Below the pieces are notes generated by a model. The model had not been told where the DNA came from and ran no database searches. It saw nothing but the letters and a program-made list of their open reading frames with translations. Shown in pieces: positions 9,519 through 18,681 of a stretch of 64,000 nucleotides of DNA; the first letter of the stretch is position 1; each line of letters opens with the position of its first letter. Origin of the DNA: Burkholderiaceae bacterium (GTDB lineage Bacteria; Pseudomonadota; Gammaproteobacteria; Burkholderiales; Burkholderiaceae_A); the NCBI GenBank assembly GCA_018402635.1, contig JAGYIP010000008.1, forward strand, positions 248,001 to 312,000. The letters are read 5' to 3'. Made by a program: the position numbers and the translations under genes.

Positions 9519-10615
9519 TGACCTTTGCCGAAGATCTTCTTGCATGGGGTCGTCTGCATGGTCGTCGGGACATGCCGTGGCAGCAGACGACCAATGGAGT
9601 GCTTAATGTCTACTGGGTCTGGGTCTCTGAGGTGATGCTGCAGCAGACCCAGGTACAAACGGTTCAGCACTACTTTCTTGCCTTCATACAGCGCTTTCCG
9701 AGCCGCAGGGGCTTGGCCGAGGCGGCTCTTGACGATGTACTTGCGGCCTGGAGCGGGCTGGGCTACTACCGTCGGGCTCGTAACCTGCATACGGCTGCAC
9801 GTCAGCTTGAATTGAATTATTCGCAGAACGACTGGCCAAGCAGCAGAGACGCCTGGCAGGCCTTGCCTGGCCTGGGCCGGTCAACGGCCGCTGCGATTGT
9901 GGCAAGTTGTTTTAACCAGCGTGAGGCCATTCTTGATGGCAACGTGAAACGCGTTTTGGCACGGCAGGTCTGCGCCGAGCAGCCTTGGGGCTCTGCTGCG
10001 CTTGATCGTTTCTTGTGGGACGAGGCGCAGGCACGACTTCCCAGGCAGGCAGATGCGATGCCGCTTTACACCCAGTCGCTTATGGACCTCGGCGCTACTG
10101 TATGCCTGCCGCGGCGGCCCGACTGCGGATCTTGCCCGGTGTCTACCCACTGCCAGGCCTTTCAAAGAAAGGCGAGCCTTGAATTTCCCCGACCAAAGCC
10201 TGCCAAGGCAAGACCAGTGCGTCAGGCCCGTTGGCTGGTCATTGCCCAGCTGGACCCGCGCACTGGCGAGCTGACACTTGGTCTGCAGCAGCAGCCCGAG
10301 CAGGGGGTCTGGGCAGGGCTTTGGAGCTTTCCAGCCCTTGACCCCAGTGCATTCATGCCAGAAGGCTGGGCGGAATGGGAGCGCTTTCAGCATGACTTCA
10401 GTCACTTTCGGCTGGCCGTCGGCCTTTGGATGCCTAAACCGCTTCTTGATGCATTGGGCCAGCCAGACTCGGTCTTAAGCGCTCAGGATTCGGGGTCTGT
10501 GGCTTTCGATCCTTCGCCTTCCACCTTTAAAACCATCCCCGACTGGCTTGAGCAGGGCATTCCGAGCCCTGTGCGTCAAGTCCTTCTCAGGCTAGCCAAG
10601 TCCCTTCAGACTTAG
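9518..10615 (+). CDS. mutY: A/G-specific adenine glycosylase
   Basis: A 365-residue enzyme that excises adenine mispaired with 8-oxoguanine. The EVMLQQTQVQTV helix carries the catalytic Glu, and the helix-hairpin-helix LPGLGRSTAAAIV is followed by the active-site Asp in ILDGNVKRVLAR. The 4Fe-4S cluster cysteines fit C-X6-C-X2-C-X5-C (CLPRRPDCGSCPVSTHC). A C-terminal NUDIX-like domain recognises 8-oxoG. The frame is open further upstream to 9437, but ATG at 9518 overlapping the mutM stop is the natural start. Its last 24 bases overlap the convergent rapZ. Confidence 0.97.
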   Translation: MTFAEDLLAWGRLHGRRDMPWQQTTNGVLNVYWVWVSEVMLQQTQVQTVQHYFLAFIQRFPSRRGLAEAALDDVLAAWSGLGYYRRARNLHTAARQLELNYSQNDWPSSRDAWQALPGLGRSTAAAIVASCFNQREAILDGNVKRVLARQVCAEQPWGSAALDRFLWDEAQARLPRQADAMPLYTQSLMDLGATVCLPRRPDCGSCPVSTHCQAFQRKASLEFPRPKPAKARPVRQARWLVIAQLDPRTGELTLGLQQQPEQGVWAGLWSFPALDPSAFMPEGWAEWERFQHDFSHFRLAVGLWMPKPLLDALGQPDSVLSAQDSGSVAFDPSPSTFKTIPDWLEQGIPSPVRQVLLRLAKSLQT

Positions 10616-11485
10616 CCCCCGGTGACGCACAAGGCAGGGCCACTGGCCATGAAATTTCTTTGCCAGCTGCTCGGCGCAATAGACCGAGCGATGCTGCCCG
10701 CCCGTGCAGCCCAAGGCTACCGTAAGGTAGCTACGCTGATCATGTTCAAACTCTGCAATCCAGCGCTGCAGAAACTTGGCAATGTCTTCAATAAGGCTTG
10801 GGGCCTGGGTTTTATTCGCCAAGAAACTTGCCACCTTGGGGTCAAGACCTGTAAGGGGCTTAAGCTCTTCGATGTAATGGGGGTTCGACAAACAACGAAC
10901 ATCGAAGACCAGGTCGGCATCAAGTGGAATGCCGTCTTTGTAGGCAAACGACTGGAACATAAGGCTGATACGCCCAGACTTAAGCTGTAGAAACTCGCGT
11001 ACCCATGCGCGCAGCGCCGCTGGCTTAAGGTCTGTGGTGTCCATTTGCACGCCAAGCTGCTCAATGTCTACAAGAATCTCGCGCTCGTGTTCAATGCACT
11101 CAAGCAAAGACGATGATTCCTCCTGGCCCTCGAGCCCAAGCGCTTCAATGGCTTCCGGGCGCAGGCTTAAGGGGTGCCGTCGTCGGGTCTCTGAGTAGCG
11201 TTGAATGAGCGCATCGGTTCTTGCATTCAAAAACAAGAGCCGCACCTCAATGCCTGCCGAGACCAGTCGTTGCAGTGTTAGGCGAATGGCGCGCAGGTCT
11301 TCGCGCATGCGCGTGTCTGCAGCAATGGCCAGTCGGGGAAAAGACCTGGATTGCAAAGACTCGGCGATGGGTTCAATGAACCCCACCGGCAGGTTGTCAA
11401 TGCAAAAATAGCCCGAGTCTTCAAGCGCGTTAAGAACAACCGACTTGCCAGAGCCCGACATGCCAGTCACAAGAATGAGTTGCAT
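10592..11485 (-). CDS. rapZ: RNase adapter protein RapZ
   Basis: A 297-residue P-loop protein; Walker A GMSGSGKS at residues 8-15. In enterobacteria RapZ delivers the sRNA GlmZ to RNase E and so controls glucosamine-6-phosphate synthase. In betaproteobacteria the gene is kept with hprK and ptsN, as here, but the RNA target is uncertain. The conserved C-terminal domain contains FDVRCLSNPHY and GCTGGQHRSVY. Its start ATG overlaps the hprK stop. Confidence 0.96.
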   Translation of the reverse strand: MQLILVTGMSGSGKSVVLNALEDSGYFCIDNLPVGFIEPIAESLQSRSFPRLAIAADTRMREDLRAIRLTLQRLVSAGIEVRLLFLNARTDALIQRYSETRRRHPLSLRPEAIEALGLEGQEESSSLLECIEHEREILVDIEQLGVQMDTTDLKPAALRAWVREFLQLKSGRISLMFQSFAYKDGIPLDADLVFDVRCLSNPHYIEELKPLTGLDPKVASFLANKTQAPSLIEDIAKFLQRWIAEFEHDQRSYLTVALGCTGGQHRSVYCAEQLAKKFHGQWPCLVRHRGLSLKGLG

Positions 11486-12438
11486 CAGGAGCCTAACCCC
11501 GTGGATGTTGTTTGTTGAGCCTCGGCCTGCATGGCCCTCTGCTGTCGTTCGGCAAAGGCCTGCATGGTGTCAATACCGCGAAGTTGTAAGACGGTATTGC
11601 GAACCGCCGCCTCCACAAGAACCGCAAGATTTCGTCCCGCAGCAACAGGAATAATGACCTTTCGGATGGGCAGGCCGAGCACGTCTTCCTTAATGGCCTC
11701 AAGGGGCAGACGCTCGTAGTCGTTAAAGCCTGAGCGTCGAATGAGCTGCACAATGAGCCTTAGACGCATCTTGCGTCGCAGACTGGTCTCGCCAAATATG
11801 GCCTGAATATCAAGCAGACCCAGGCCGCGGACCTCAAGCATGTTTTGCAAGAGGGCGGGGCAACGGCCTTCCACAGCATCGGGGGCAATACGCGCGAAGT
11901 CCACGACATCGTCGGCAATCAGGCCGTGGCCGCGGGTAATAAGCTCCAGAGCAAGCTCGCTTTTACCAAGACCAGACTCTCCGGAGAGGAGCACCCCAAG
12001 GCCCAGCACATCCATAAAAACGCCGTGCAATGACGCCTTCGGGGCAAGCACACGCGACAACAAAATGCGCATGCGCTCAATGGTCTGGGCTGCCGACAAG
12101 GGGGTGCGAAGCAAGGGCACCTGATCGCGGTCGCAGGCCTCAAAAAGTGCAGAGGGGGGTACGAGGCCGTCGGCCATCACCAAGGCTGGGGGGCATCCAG
12201 CCAAAAGCTCAGCGGTAAGGTAGGCCCTTCTTTGGGGATCAAGCCGGTTGTAGTACTCCACCTCAGGTCGCCCAAGAACCTGAATTCGATAAGGGTGTAT
12301 TAGGTTCAGGTGACCCACCAGATCGGCACTCTCAAAGCTCTGGCCTGAGATATGCCGGTCGCCACCCGACTGCCCAGTAACCCAACTCAGCTTGAGTTCC
12401 TCGTGGTAGCCCGTGAAGAAAAGGCCGATGTTCAACAT
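11485..12438 (-). CDS. hprK: HPr kinase/phosphorylase
   Basis: A 317-residue bifunctional enzyme that phosphorylates or dephosphorylates a serine of HPr. The N-terminal regulatory domain (about 1-130) is followed by the catalytic P-loop SGESGLGKS near residue 155, and the family signature [15 protein letters not shown] near residue 200. In Burkholderiales the gene belongs to an incomplete, regulatory PTS (with ptsN and, elsewhere, ptsH/ptsI) rather than sugar uptake. The gene overlaps rapZ and follows ptsN by 76 bases. Confidence 0.97.
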   Translation of the reverse strand: MLNIGLFFTGYHEELKLSWVTGQSGGDRHISGQSFESADLVGHLNLIHPYRIQVLGRPEVEYYNRLDPQRRAYLTAELLAGCPPALVMADGLVPPSALFEACDRDQVPLLRTPLSAAQTIERMRILLSRVLAPKASLHGVFMDVLGLGVLLSGESGLGKSELALELITRGHGLIADDVVDFARIAPDAVEGRCPALLQNMLEVRGLGLLDIQAIFGETSLRRKMRLRLIVQLIRRSGFNDYERLPLEAIKEDVLGLPIRKVIIPVAAGRNLAVLVEAAVRNTVLQLRGIDTMQAFAERQQRAMQAEAQQTTSTGLGS

Positions 12439-12514
12439 GCTCGAGCGGGCCTAAAGGGGCCGTTATGGGCGAGGGGCGGGCTACGGGCCCAGCGCGCTAA
12501 GAAAGGCGGACGTT

Positions 12515-12982
12515 TTACTGCGTCGCCGAGGGGCCCCAGGCTGCCAGTGTGTCGTAAAGCATCTGGGAGGTCTGGCTTGAGAGCACGGCCTGGCGGAGTC
12601 CGGCGTCTGAGACCATCTCGGCCACCTCGGAAAGCAGTTCGAGGTGCTCTTGGGTGGCCTGCTCGGGCACCAGTAAAAAAATAAGCAGCGAGACTGGCTT
12701 GCCATCGGGGGCGTCGAAGGCAATGGGTTCGGCGAGTCGAATAACCGCAGCCACCGCCTCTTCGATGCCCTTGATGCGACCATGGGGAATGGCTATTCCC
12801 TCGCCAAGGCCTGTCGAGCCGAGTCGTTCCCGAGCGAATAAGGAATCGAAGACCTTGGCCCTTGCGATTCCTCGACGTTCTTCGAATAAAAGGCCTGCCC
12901 GCTCGAAGACGCGTTTTTTGCTTGTGGCCTCGACATCGATAAGAACACTGTTGGCCAGAAGCAGCTGACTGATACGGTTCAT
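12515..12982 (-). CDS. ptsN: PTS IIA-like nitrogen regulatory protein PtsN
   Basis: A 155-residue EIIA-Ntr/mannitol-type IIA domain. The phosphorylatable histidine is His67 in AIPHGRI. It accepts phosphate from the nitrogen PTS and controls targets such as potassium transporters or sigma-54-linked functions. It is placed between hpf and hprK in the rpoN cluster, as usual. The ATG at 12982 is preceded by an AGGAGAG-like purine tract on the minus strand, a good ribosome site. Confidence 0.96.
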   Translation of the reverse strand: MNRISQLLLANSVLIDVEATSKKRVFERAGLLFEERRGIARAKVFDSLFARERLGSTGLGEGIAIPHGRIKGIEEAVAAVIRLAEPIAFDAPDGKPVSLLIFLLVPEQATQEHLELLSEVAEMVSDAGLRQAVLSSQTSQMLYDTLAAWGPSATQ

Positions 12983-13144
12983 ATGGGAAGCTCTCCTTGC
13001 ACAGACATGGATGGAGAATTATAGCGAGTCTCCCCTTGATATGCTGCGGCGCAATAATAAGGAATGGGTGGCCCCAAGCCCCCCGGTTTTGCCGAAGGGT
13101 CAGGCCGGTTGATTGATGCATGCCTTGGCTTGCCTTTCGGTGCG

Positions 13145-13474
13145 TTAGACCTGATCAAGCCCCTTGGCCGCGACCCTTGAGGGATGGCCTCCTGACTGAT
13201 GTTGTTCCTTGTAGCGCAGCACCTGGCGGTCGAGTTTGTCTGCAAGCAGGTCGATGGCGGCGTACATGTCGTCGTGCTTGGACTCCGCATGCAGGTCTTT
13301 TCCCTGGAAATGCACAGTAATTTCTGCCTTCTGTTCGCGTTTCTCAACAGAAAGAACGACGTTTGCCTCTTGGCCGTTTGAAAAATGTCGCCAGACCCGA
13401 CGGAGCTTTTGCTCAACGTAGCCTTCAATGGCCTTGGTGACCTCGAGGTGATGACCCACGATGTTGATATTCAT
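13145..13474 (-). CDS. hpf: Ribosome hibernation promoting factor (short form)
   Basis: A 109-residue protein of the HPF/YfiA family that binds the 30S decoding region in slow-growing cells and helps form inactive ribosomes. The sequence begins MNINIVGHHLEVTKAIEGYV and carries the basic patch KLRRVWRHF. No long C-terminal dimerisation domain is present, so it is the short form. It is downstream of rpoN, with 47 bases between, matching the known rpoN-hpf-ptsN order. A 162-base gap without a gene follows before ptsN. Confidence 0.95.
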   Translation of the reverse strand: MNINIVGHHLEVTKAIEGYVEQKLRRVWRHFSNGQEANVVLSVEKREQKAEITVHFQGKDLHAESKHDDMYAAIDLLADKLDRQVLRYKEQHQSGGHPSRVAAKGLDQV

Positions 13475-13521
13475 ACGGCGCCTCCCTGGTTGTGAATTGA
13501 CTGAGCTTTTGGACCCTTTAT

Positions 13522-14979
13522 TTAGCGATGCCTGCGTTGGGCAGCACTTGGAATTCGTAATGCTTCACGGTACTTCGCTACGGTGCGCCTGGCAACCACA
13601 ACCCCAGACTCCGCAAAACGGTCGGCAATGGCCTGGTCTGAGAGCGGCTTTCCAGGGGTTTCGTTTTTGATCCAGTCGGAAATCTGCGCGCGAAGGGAGG
13701 TCGCTGATGCCGTTCCTCCGTCGTCGGTGGAGACATGGCTTCCAAAGAAGTACTTAAGTTCAAAACAGCCCAGGGGCGTCAACATAAACTTTTGACTGGT
13801 GACTCGGGAGACCGTGGACTCATGCAGCTCGCACTCCTCGGCAATATCACGCAAGACCAGAGGCCGCATGGCTTTGGGGCCGTCTTCGAAGAAGGCCTGT
13901 TGGGCCTCAACAATGGCCTGGGAGACACGCAGAATGGTCTCGGACCGCTGTTGAATATTCTTAAGCATCCAGCGAGCCTCTTGCAGCTTTTGGGAGAGGT
14001 TCGACGGTTCCCCGCCCGTGGTTTTAATGAGCTGCGCGTAGTCGTTATTAATTGAGAGTTTGGGTAGAGCGCCGCTTGCCAGGCGGGCTCGCCAGAGACC
14101 ATTGCGGGTTTTGTAGACCACCACGTCTGGAATAAGGTAGCCCGCATGCTGGTCACGAAAAAGCCCAGCCGGCCTGGGGTTGAGGCTGCGAATAAGCCGT
14201 AAGGCTTCAACAAGATCGTTCTTGTCTTCGCCCAGTGTTTTGGCAAGGCTTATGGGGTTGGCATTGCCGAGGGTCTCGATGTGGTCCTCGATCAGTCGCC
14301 GGGCTAGGGCATAGTAACGAGCGGTAAGAAGCTCCTCGCTGGTGCTGTTGGATGCCGATGCATCATAGGCCGCGCCTGCCTGACGAAAGACTTCAAGCTG
14401 AAGCAACAGACATTCCTGAAGGTTACGCGCGCCCACACCGGCGGGCTCAAGCGACTGCAAAAGCCGAAGCCCAACCAGATACTCTTCTTCGAGTAAGGGC
14501 TCGTCAAAATGCTCAATAAAAACGTGGTCAAAGCTCGCAGCAATCTCTTGAAGGTCGTCACGCAGATAGCCATCTTCGTCAAGGGCCTCAATAAGAATCT
14601 CGAGCCAGAGCCGGTCTTTGGGCTCAAGCTGCAGGCCCGCCGCCTGCTCGCGCAGGTGGCTGTTGAGGCTAACGGTGGACTGGTCCTGGTCTTCACGGCC
14701 GTCGTCATCGCCATCGCCTGCCTGTTTAGTCTTCCAGTCGGCAAGGCTGTCAAGCTCTTCCTCCCGGCTGTCGGCCGCCTCGTTTGCGCCCTCGGGTTCG
14801 GCCTCGGAGACGGGGGCGTCTGCTACATCTTCAAGCTCGAGCAACGGGTTGTCGCGCACAAAGTCGTCGAGTTCTTGGCGCAGTTCAAGGTTTGAGAGGG
14901 TGAGCAGCCGAATGGCCTGCTGCAGCTGTGGCGTGAGCGAGAGCTGCAGGCTTGTCTTGGTGGTAAGGGTAATCTTCAT
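13522..14979 (-). CDS. rpoN: RNA polymerase sigma-54 factor
   Basis: A sigma-54 of 485 residues. Region I is the Gln/Leu-rich start (SLTPQLQQAIRLLTLS), which blocks open complex formation until an enhancer-binding ATPase acts. An acidic region II follows around residues 60-110. The core-binding domain comes next, then the helix-turn-helix and the C-terminal RpoN box ARRTVAKYR, which reads the -24 element. ATG at 14979 has an AAGGA site 11 bases upstream and is preferred over a TTG at 14991. It lies just after lptB. Confidence 0.97.
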   Translation of the reverse strand: MKITLTTKTSLQLSLTPQLQQAIRLLTLSNLELRQELDDFVRDNPLLELEDVADAPVSEAEPEGANEAADSREEELDSLADWKTKQAGDGDDDGREDQDQSTVSLNSHLREQAAGLQLEPKDRLWLEILIEALDEDGYLRDDLQEIAASFDHVFIEHFDEPLLEEEYLVGLRLLQSLEPAGVGARNLQECLLLQLEVFRQAGAAYDASASNSTSEELLTARYYALARRLIEDHIETLGNANPISLAKTLGEDKNDLVEALRLIRSLNPRPAGLFRDQHAGYLIPDVVVYKTRNGLWRARLASGALPKLSINNDYAQLIKTTGGEPSNLSQKLQEARWMLKNIQQRSETILRVSQAIVEAQQAFFEDGPKAMRPLVLRDIAEECELHESTVSRVTSQKFMLTPLGCFELKYFFGSHVSTDDGGTASATSLRAQISDWIKNETPGKPLSDQAIADRFAESGVVVARRTVAKYREALRIPSAAQRRHR

Positions 14980-14994
14980 ACCGACAGGCAATCC

Positions 14995-15762
14995 TTACAT
15001 TCTGAAATGCTCGCCAAGATAAACCTGACGAACCTCCGTATTGTCAACGATGTCGGCTGGCGTTCCGCTTGCAAGCACTTCTCCGTTATTGAGGATAGTC
15101 GCATGATCGCAGATTCCGAGGGTCTCTCGGACATTATGGTCGGTAATTAAAACCCCAATGCCTTTGCCTTTTAGAAAGCGAATAATTCTTTGGATCTCGA
15201 TGACCGCAATGGGGTCAACCCCTGCAAAGGGCTCATCGAGCAAAATAAATTTTGGGTCGGTTGCTAAGGCGCGAGCAATCTCCACGCGCCGCCGCTCCCC
15301 GCCGGAGAGCGACTGCCCAAGGCTGTGTTCGATGCCTGTAATTTGAAGCTCTTTTAAGAGCTCGCGAAGACGCCGGTCGATTTCCGTCTGGCCCAGGGGC
15401 TGGCCGCTCGTTGTCTTTTGTAACTCCAGAATGGCTCGGATGTTGTCTGCCACTGTAAGCCTTCGAAAGATAGAGGCTTCCTGAGGCAGATAGGAAAGCC
15501 CATGCTGCGCCCTTTGATGGATCGGCCGTCGGGTGAGGTCCATGCCGTCGAGCTCGATACTTCCACCATCGGCGGGCACAAGCCCCACGATCATGTAAAA
15601 GCAGGTGGTCTTGCCTGCGCCATTTGGGCCAAGAAGCCCAACGACTTCGCCCGTTTTAACCGTGAGCGAGACATCGCGGACCACGGAGCGGCCCTGATAG
15701 CCCTTCTTGAGGTTTTGAACATCGAGAACAGAGTCTTCGCTGGGTGCAGCCTGAAGGCTCAT
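14995..15762 (-). CDS. lptB: LPS export ABC transporter ATP-binding protein LptB
   Basis: The cytoplasmic ATPase that powers LPS extraction by LptFG. Walker [13 protein letters not shown] signature [15 protein letters not shown] and Walker [13 protein letters not shown] are all intact. From the internal ATG at 15762 the protein is 255 residues, a normal LptB length (about 240-260). The frame is continuous with lptA upstream, with no stop between, giving a 457-residue joint reading frame. No convincing ribosome site precedes 15762 or the alternative ATGs at 15840 and 15831. Whether LptB is made separately or as a fusion is discussed under findings. Followed by rpoN. Confidence 0.9.
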   Translation of the reverse strand: MSLQAAPSEDSVLDVQNLKKGYQGRSVVRDVSLTVKTGEVVGLLGPNGAGKTTCFYMIVGLVPADGGSIELDGMDLTRRPIHQRAQHGLSYLPQEASIFRRLTVADNIRAILELQKTTSGQPLGQTEIDRRLRELLKELQITGIEHSLGQSLSGGERRRVEIARALATDPKFILLDEPFAGVDPIAVIEIQRIIRFLKGKGIGVLITDHNVRETLGICDHATILNNGEVLASGTPADIVDNTEVRQVYLGEHFRM

Positions 15763-16344
15763 GGCTTGGGTGGCAGTGCTGGTGGAAGGCCCGGGAGGGG
15801 GTGTCTGCGGGGTCTGGGCAGGGCGTGGCATGAGTGTCATGCGGGTACGAGGCTGCCCCGGCGTTGACTCGACCCGATAGGTCTGGGTGACCTGGTCGTA
15901 GACCAGCCGGTCGCCGGCCACCGTGTCAATGACCCGGCCATTCAGAAGGCGCCTAAGAACAGCCTCTCCATCAATCACCACAATTTCGGTCTGACTGTTG
16001 TATTGAATGGTCTTGCCCTGGCCTTCCACCGACTCGTTGCTGTCCGCAGGCTTTTGCTGAAAACGAGCAGGCTGGCCAGTTACCCGACCCTTCATACCCG
16101 AGTTGGGCAGTTGTTCGAGCTCAAGCGAATCGCCCTGAAGGCTCAGTGCCCCACGACTCAGGCTGACGTTGCCCCGAAATTCGGTTACCAGTTTCTGTTC
16201 ATCGTGCCGCAGCTCGTCGGCATCAATTTTGGTTGCTGGAGGCTCATTGGCGTTGATCGACGAGCCGAACAGACCAGCAAACAGCATGAGACAGACGATG
16301 GACGACGCTTTCGCCCAGAGCCTCGAAAGATAGGCGAGCGGCAT
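15763..16344 (-). CDS. lptA: LPS transport periplasmic protein LptA (in frame with lptB)
   Basis: LptA is the periplasmic bridge that carries LPS from LptC to LptD. A signal peptide ([21 protein letters not shown], ending near ...INA) is followed by the OstA-like domain with [25 protein letters not shown]-type strands and the end strand [10 protein letters not shown] Pro/Thr-rich stretch follows and runs without a stop into LptB. The start may be ATG at 16344 or TTG at 16368. In the +1 frame a TGA at 15761-15759 would overlap the lptB ATG as ATGA, so a one-base error in the G5 run at 15797-15801 (C5 on the coding strand) could explain the missing stop. Confidence 0.85.
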
Positions 16345-16373
16345 TGGTCTGATGTATGGATGAACCAAGGAAG

Positions 16374-16961
16374 TTAGCTTTCAGGCTTGAGAATCATTTG
16401 GGTGTTGGATAACACCCGCAGGGTCGCAGCGCGTTGATCAAGCATAAGGCCGTCGCCCGTCAGAACCGATGCGCCGCGCACCACCCGAACGGCAGCCGTT
16501 GTCTGGGCCGTTTGTTTTTTAAGGTCAAACCGAATCCATGGGCTCGTGACCTCAAGGGCGGGCTGCCTCTGCTGGGCAGGCCTGGTTATCTGGGCGTTAC
16601 CCCGAATCTCAATTTCTTGTTGGTTACTTGAGATCACGGCGGAGTCTGCCCGCGCCGACATGGCTGGGCCCATTTCTGATTGCGCAAGCGAGACAAGCTC
16701 AGGCTGATCGAGCAGTGCCTGGCCATCATTAAAAAGGTCAACGCGGGGCGCCTTCACCTGATACTGCGCCGAGCCTTGCGCATTGGTTTGAAGAATCTCG
16801 GCCTGGGTGATGACTGTAGAGATGGAGCCTGCTGGACGCGAGGACGCGGGGCCAGAGGACTGGGCAACCAGTTCGCTAAGCAGCCATGCGGCAAGTGTAA
16901 GCGCCCCAACCATGGCAATGGAGACCAGGCTGCCGAGGCGCTCGAGAACGGCAAGCCTCAT
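16374..16961 (-). CDS. lptC: LPS export system membrane-anchored protein LptC
   Basis: A 195-residue bitopic protein: one N-terminal membrane helix at about residues 10-33, then a periplasmic beta-jellyroll domain. LptC sits on the LptB2FG transporter and passes LPS to LptA. The segment [13 protein letters not shown] resembles the LptC/OstA strand pattern. Its start overlaps the kdsC stop by four bases and its stop is close to lptA, so kdsC-lptC-lptA-lptB form one operon linking Kdo synthesis with LPS export. Confidence 0.92.
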   Translation of the reverse strand: MRLAVLERLGSLVSIAMVGALTLAAWLLSELVAQSSGPASSRPAGSISTVITQAEILQTNAQGSAQYQVKAPRVDLFNDGQALLDQPELVSLAQSEMGPAMSARADSAVISSNQQEIEIRGNAQITRPAQQRQPALEVTSPWIRFDLKKQTAQTTAAVRVVRGASVLTGDGLMLDQRAATLRVLSNTQMILKPES

Positions 16962-17467
16962 TGGGCATGCTCCGCAAACAGGTCAGCAAGGCAGCGGACC
17001 GCGCCCTGGCCGCCGGGCCTGTCAGAGATCCAGTGGCTTGCCTGCTGGACTTCAGTGATGGCGTTGGGCACACCGGCTGCAAAACCAACCGCCTTAAGCA
17101 CGGGAAGGTCGGCCAGGTCGTCGCCCATGAAGGCAATTTCAGAGAGTTTTAGCCGGGCCTCTTTAGCCCAGTCATTCAGGCATTGAAGCTTGTTTGTGAT
17201 GCCCTGAAAAACGGGGTCGACTCCCAACTCCTGGGCGCGCCTGTTGACTGCGGGGTGGGAGCGGCCCGAGACAATACCCACGACCAGGCCTTGGCTGCGC
17301 ATAAGCTGAATACCTTGGCCGTCCTGAACATGAAAACGCTTGAGGCTCTCGCCTTGCTCACCATAAAAGAGGCCTCCGTCTGTCATGACCCCATCCACGT
17401 CCAAAAATACTGCCTTAATGGCTTGAAGGCGTTCGGCGGCATTGGCAGGGCTTTTCTTAAAGGTCAT
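16958..17467 (-). CDS. kdsC: 3-deoxy-D-manno-octulosonate 8-phosphate phosphatase KdsC
   Basis: A 169-residue HAD-superfamily phosphatase that makes Kdo from Kdo-8-P. The nucleophile motif FLDVDGVMTDG has Asp23 and Asp25; motif III Lys and the GDDLADLPVL motif IV are present. No cap domain is seen, as expected for tetrameric C0-type KdsC. Located 15 bases after kdsD and overlapping lptC. Confidence 0.96.
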   Translation of the reverse strand: MTFKKSPANAAERLQAIKAVFLDVDGVMTDGGLFYGEQGESLKRFHVQDGQGIQLMRSQGLVVGIVSGRSHPAVNRRAQELGVDPVFQGITNKLQCLNDWAKEARLKLSEIAFMGDDLADLPVLKAVGFAAGVPNAITEVQQASHWISDRPGGQGAVRCLADLFAEHAQ

Positions 17468-17482
17468 GAGGGCAGGCGAGGG

Positions 17483-18499
17483 CTAGATAATCTTTGACTC
17501 AAGAAGGTCGTGAAGGCCAATGACGCCAACCGGGGCATTCTCTGCATCCACGACAACCAGATGATTAATCCGACGCTCGTCCATGAGGTAGGCCGCCTCG
17601 GAGGCAAGCGCCTCGGAGGCGATGGTCCTCACCTGCCTTGTCATGATGTCTTTTACTGCCGTCTGAGCATGAAGCTTTTGTTTCTCAAGAACTCGACGCA
17701 GGTCGCCGTCGGTAAAAATGCCCGCTAGCCGTCCCTGCCCATCGATCACGCAGGTCATGCCCAGCCGCTTGCTGGTCATTTCAATAAGTGTCTGAGACAA
17801 CAAGGCAGAGTCGCTCACCTTGGGAACTTGATCCCCTTGGCGCATCACGTCACTTACACGGACAAGCAGACGCCTGCCCAGGCTGCCGCCGGGGTGCGAT
17901 CGTGCGAAGTCATCTGCGCTAAAGCCACTGGCCTCAAGGACTGCAACAGCCAGGGCGTCCCCAAGGGCAAGCGCCGCAGTGGTACTGGCTGTTGGTGCCA
18001 GGTTCAAGGGGCAGGCCTCTTCAACAACCGAGGCATCCAAATGAATATCGCTGAGTCGGGCAAGTCGCGAATCGGGCCGCCCTGTCATTGCAATAAGGGC
18101 AATGCCCATGCGTTTAATGTGAGGCAGCACGTCGCAGAGCTCTTCGGTCTCCCCAGAGTGCGAGATGGCAAGCACAAGGTCTTGAGGTTGAATCATGCCG
18201 AGGTCTCCGTGTTTGGCCTCGGCGGGATGAACGAAAAGGGCGGGTGTTCCGGTTGAGGCAAAGGTGGCGGCAAGCTTTCTTGCAATATGCCCCGACTTGC
18301 CCATGCCCATGACGACTAGCCGACCCCCACGCACCGAGAGGCCTCGAATGGTCTGAACGGCCTGGGTCACTTCGGTGCCTAGTTGCCCGCTAAGCCGTTC
18401 GATGGCGGCAGCCTCAATTCGCAGAACCCGTCTCACCGTAAGTAAGGCGCTGTCGGAGCCGCTTACCTCGTGCGCAGTGGCCAGCAGGGTTGTCGTCAT
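17483..18499 (-). CDS. kdsD: Arabinose-5-phosphate isomerase (KpsF/GutQ family)
   Basis: Converts ribulose 5-phosphate to arabinose 5-phosphate, the first step of Kdo synthesis. An N-terminal SIS sugar-isomerase domain (GMGKSGHIARKLAATFASTG, near residue 62) is followed by two CBS domains in the last 130 residues. The frame opens at 18568, but ATG at 18499 gives 338 residues, close to E. coli KdsD (328), and has an AGGTG-like site upstream. Starts a minus-strand operon that runs on to rapZ. Confidence 0.95.
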   Translation of the reverse strand: MTTTLLATAHEVSGSDSALLTVRRVLRIEAAAIERLSGQLGTEVTQAVQTIRGLSVRGGRLVVMGMGKSGHIARKLAATFASTGTPALFVHPAEAKHGDLGMIQPQDLVLAISHSGETEELCDVLPHIKRMGIALIAMTGRPDSRLARLSDIHLDASVVEEACPLNLAPTASTTAALALGDALAVAVLEASGFSADDFARSHPGGSLGRRLLVRVSDVMRQGDQVPKVSDSALLSQTLIEMTSKRLGMTCVIDGQGRLAGIFTDGDLRRVLEKQKLHAQTAVKDIMTRQVRTIASEALASEAAYLMDERRINHLVVVDAENAPVGVIGLHDLLESKII

Positions 18500-18681
18500 A
18501 AGGACGACACACCTAGACGGGTACAGAGCGGGCAAGAAAGCATCAGGCAAGGGCTTAAATCGGGACATGCTGGCAGTTTAATGGAACTAGGCGTTTAGAA
18601 TGAGGTTCATCTTGTTAAGTGAAAGACCGGTTGAGCCTTTGTTGCCACCTTTAGCCTCCTTATTGTTGTCCCGTTTTTAGA
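18500..18681. promoter_or_regulatory. Divergent promoter region kdsD / mlaF
   Basis: A gap of up to 182 bases between divergent operons for Kdo/LPS transport and phospholipid transport. It must hold promoters for both. The element TTTAGAATG occurs twice (18591-18601 and 18676-18684), and the second abuts the mlaF start codon. No confident -35/-10 pair is seen. Confidence 0.35.
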
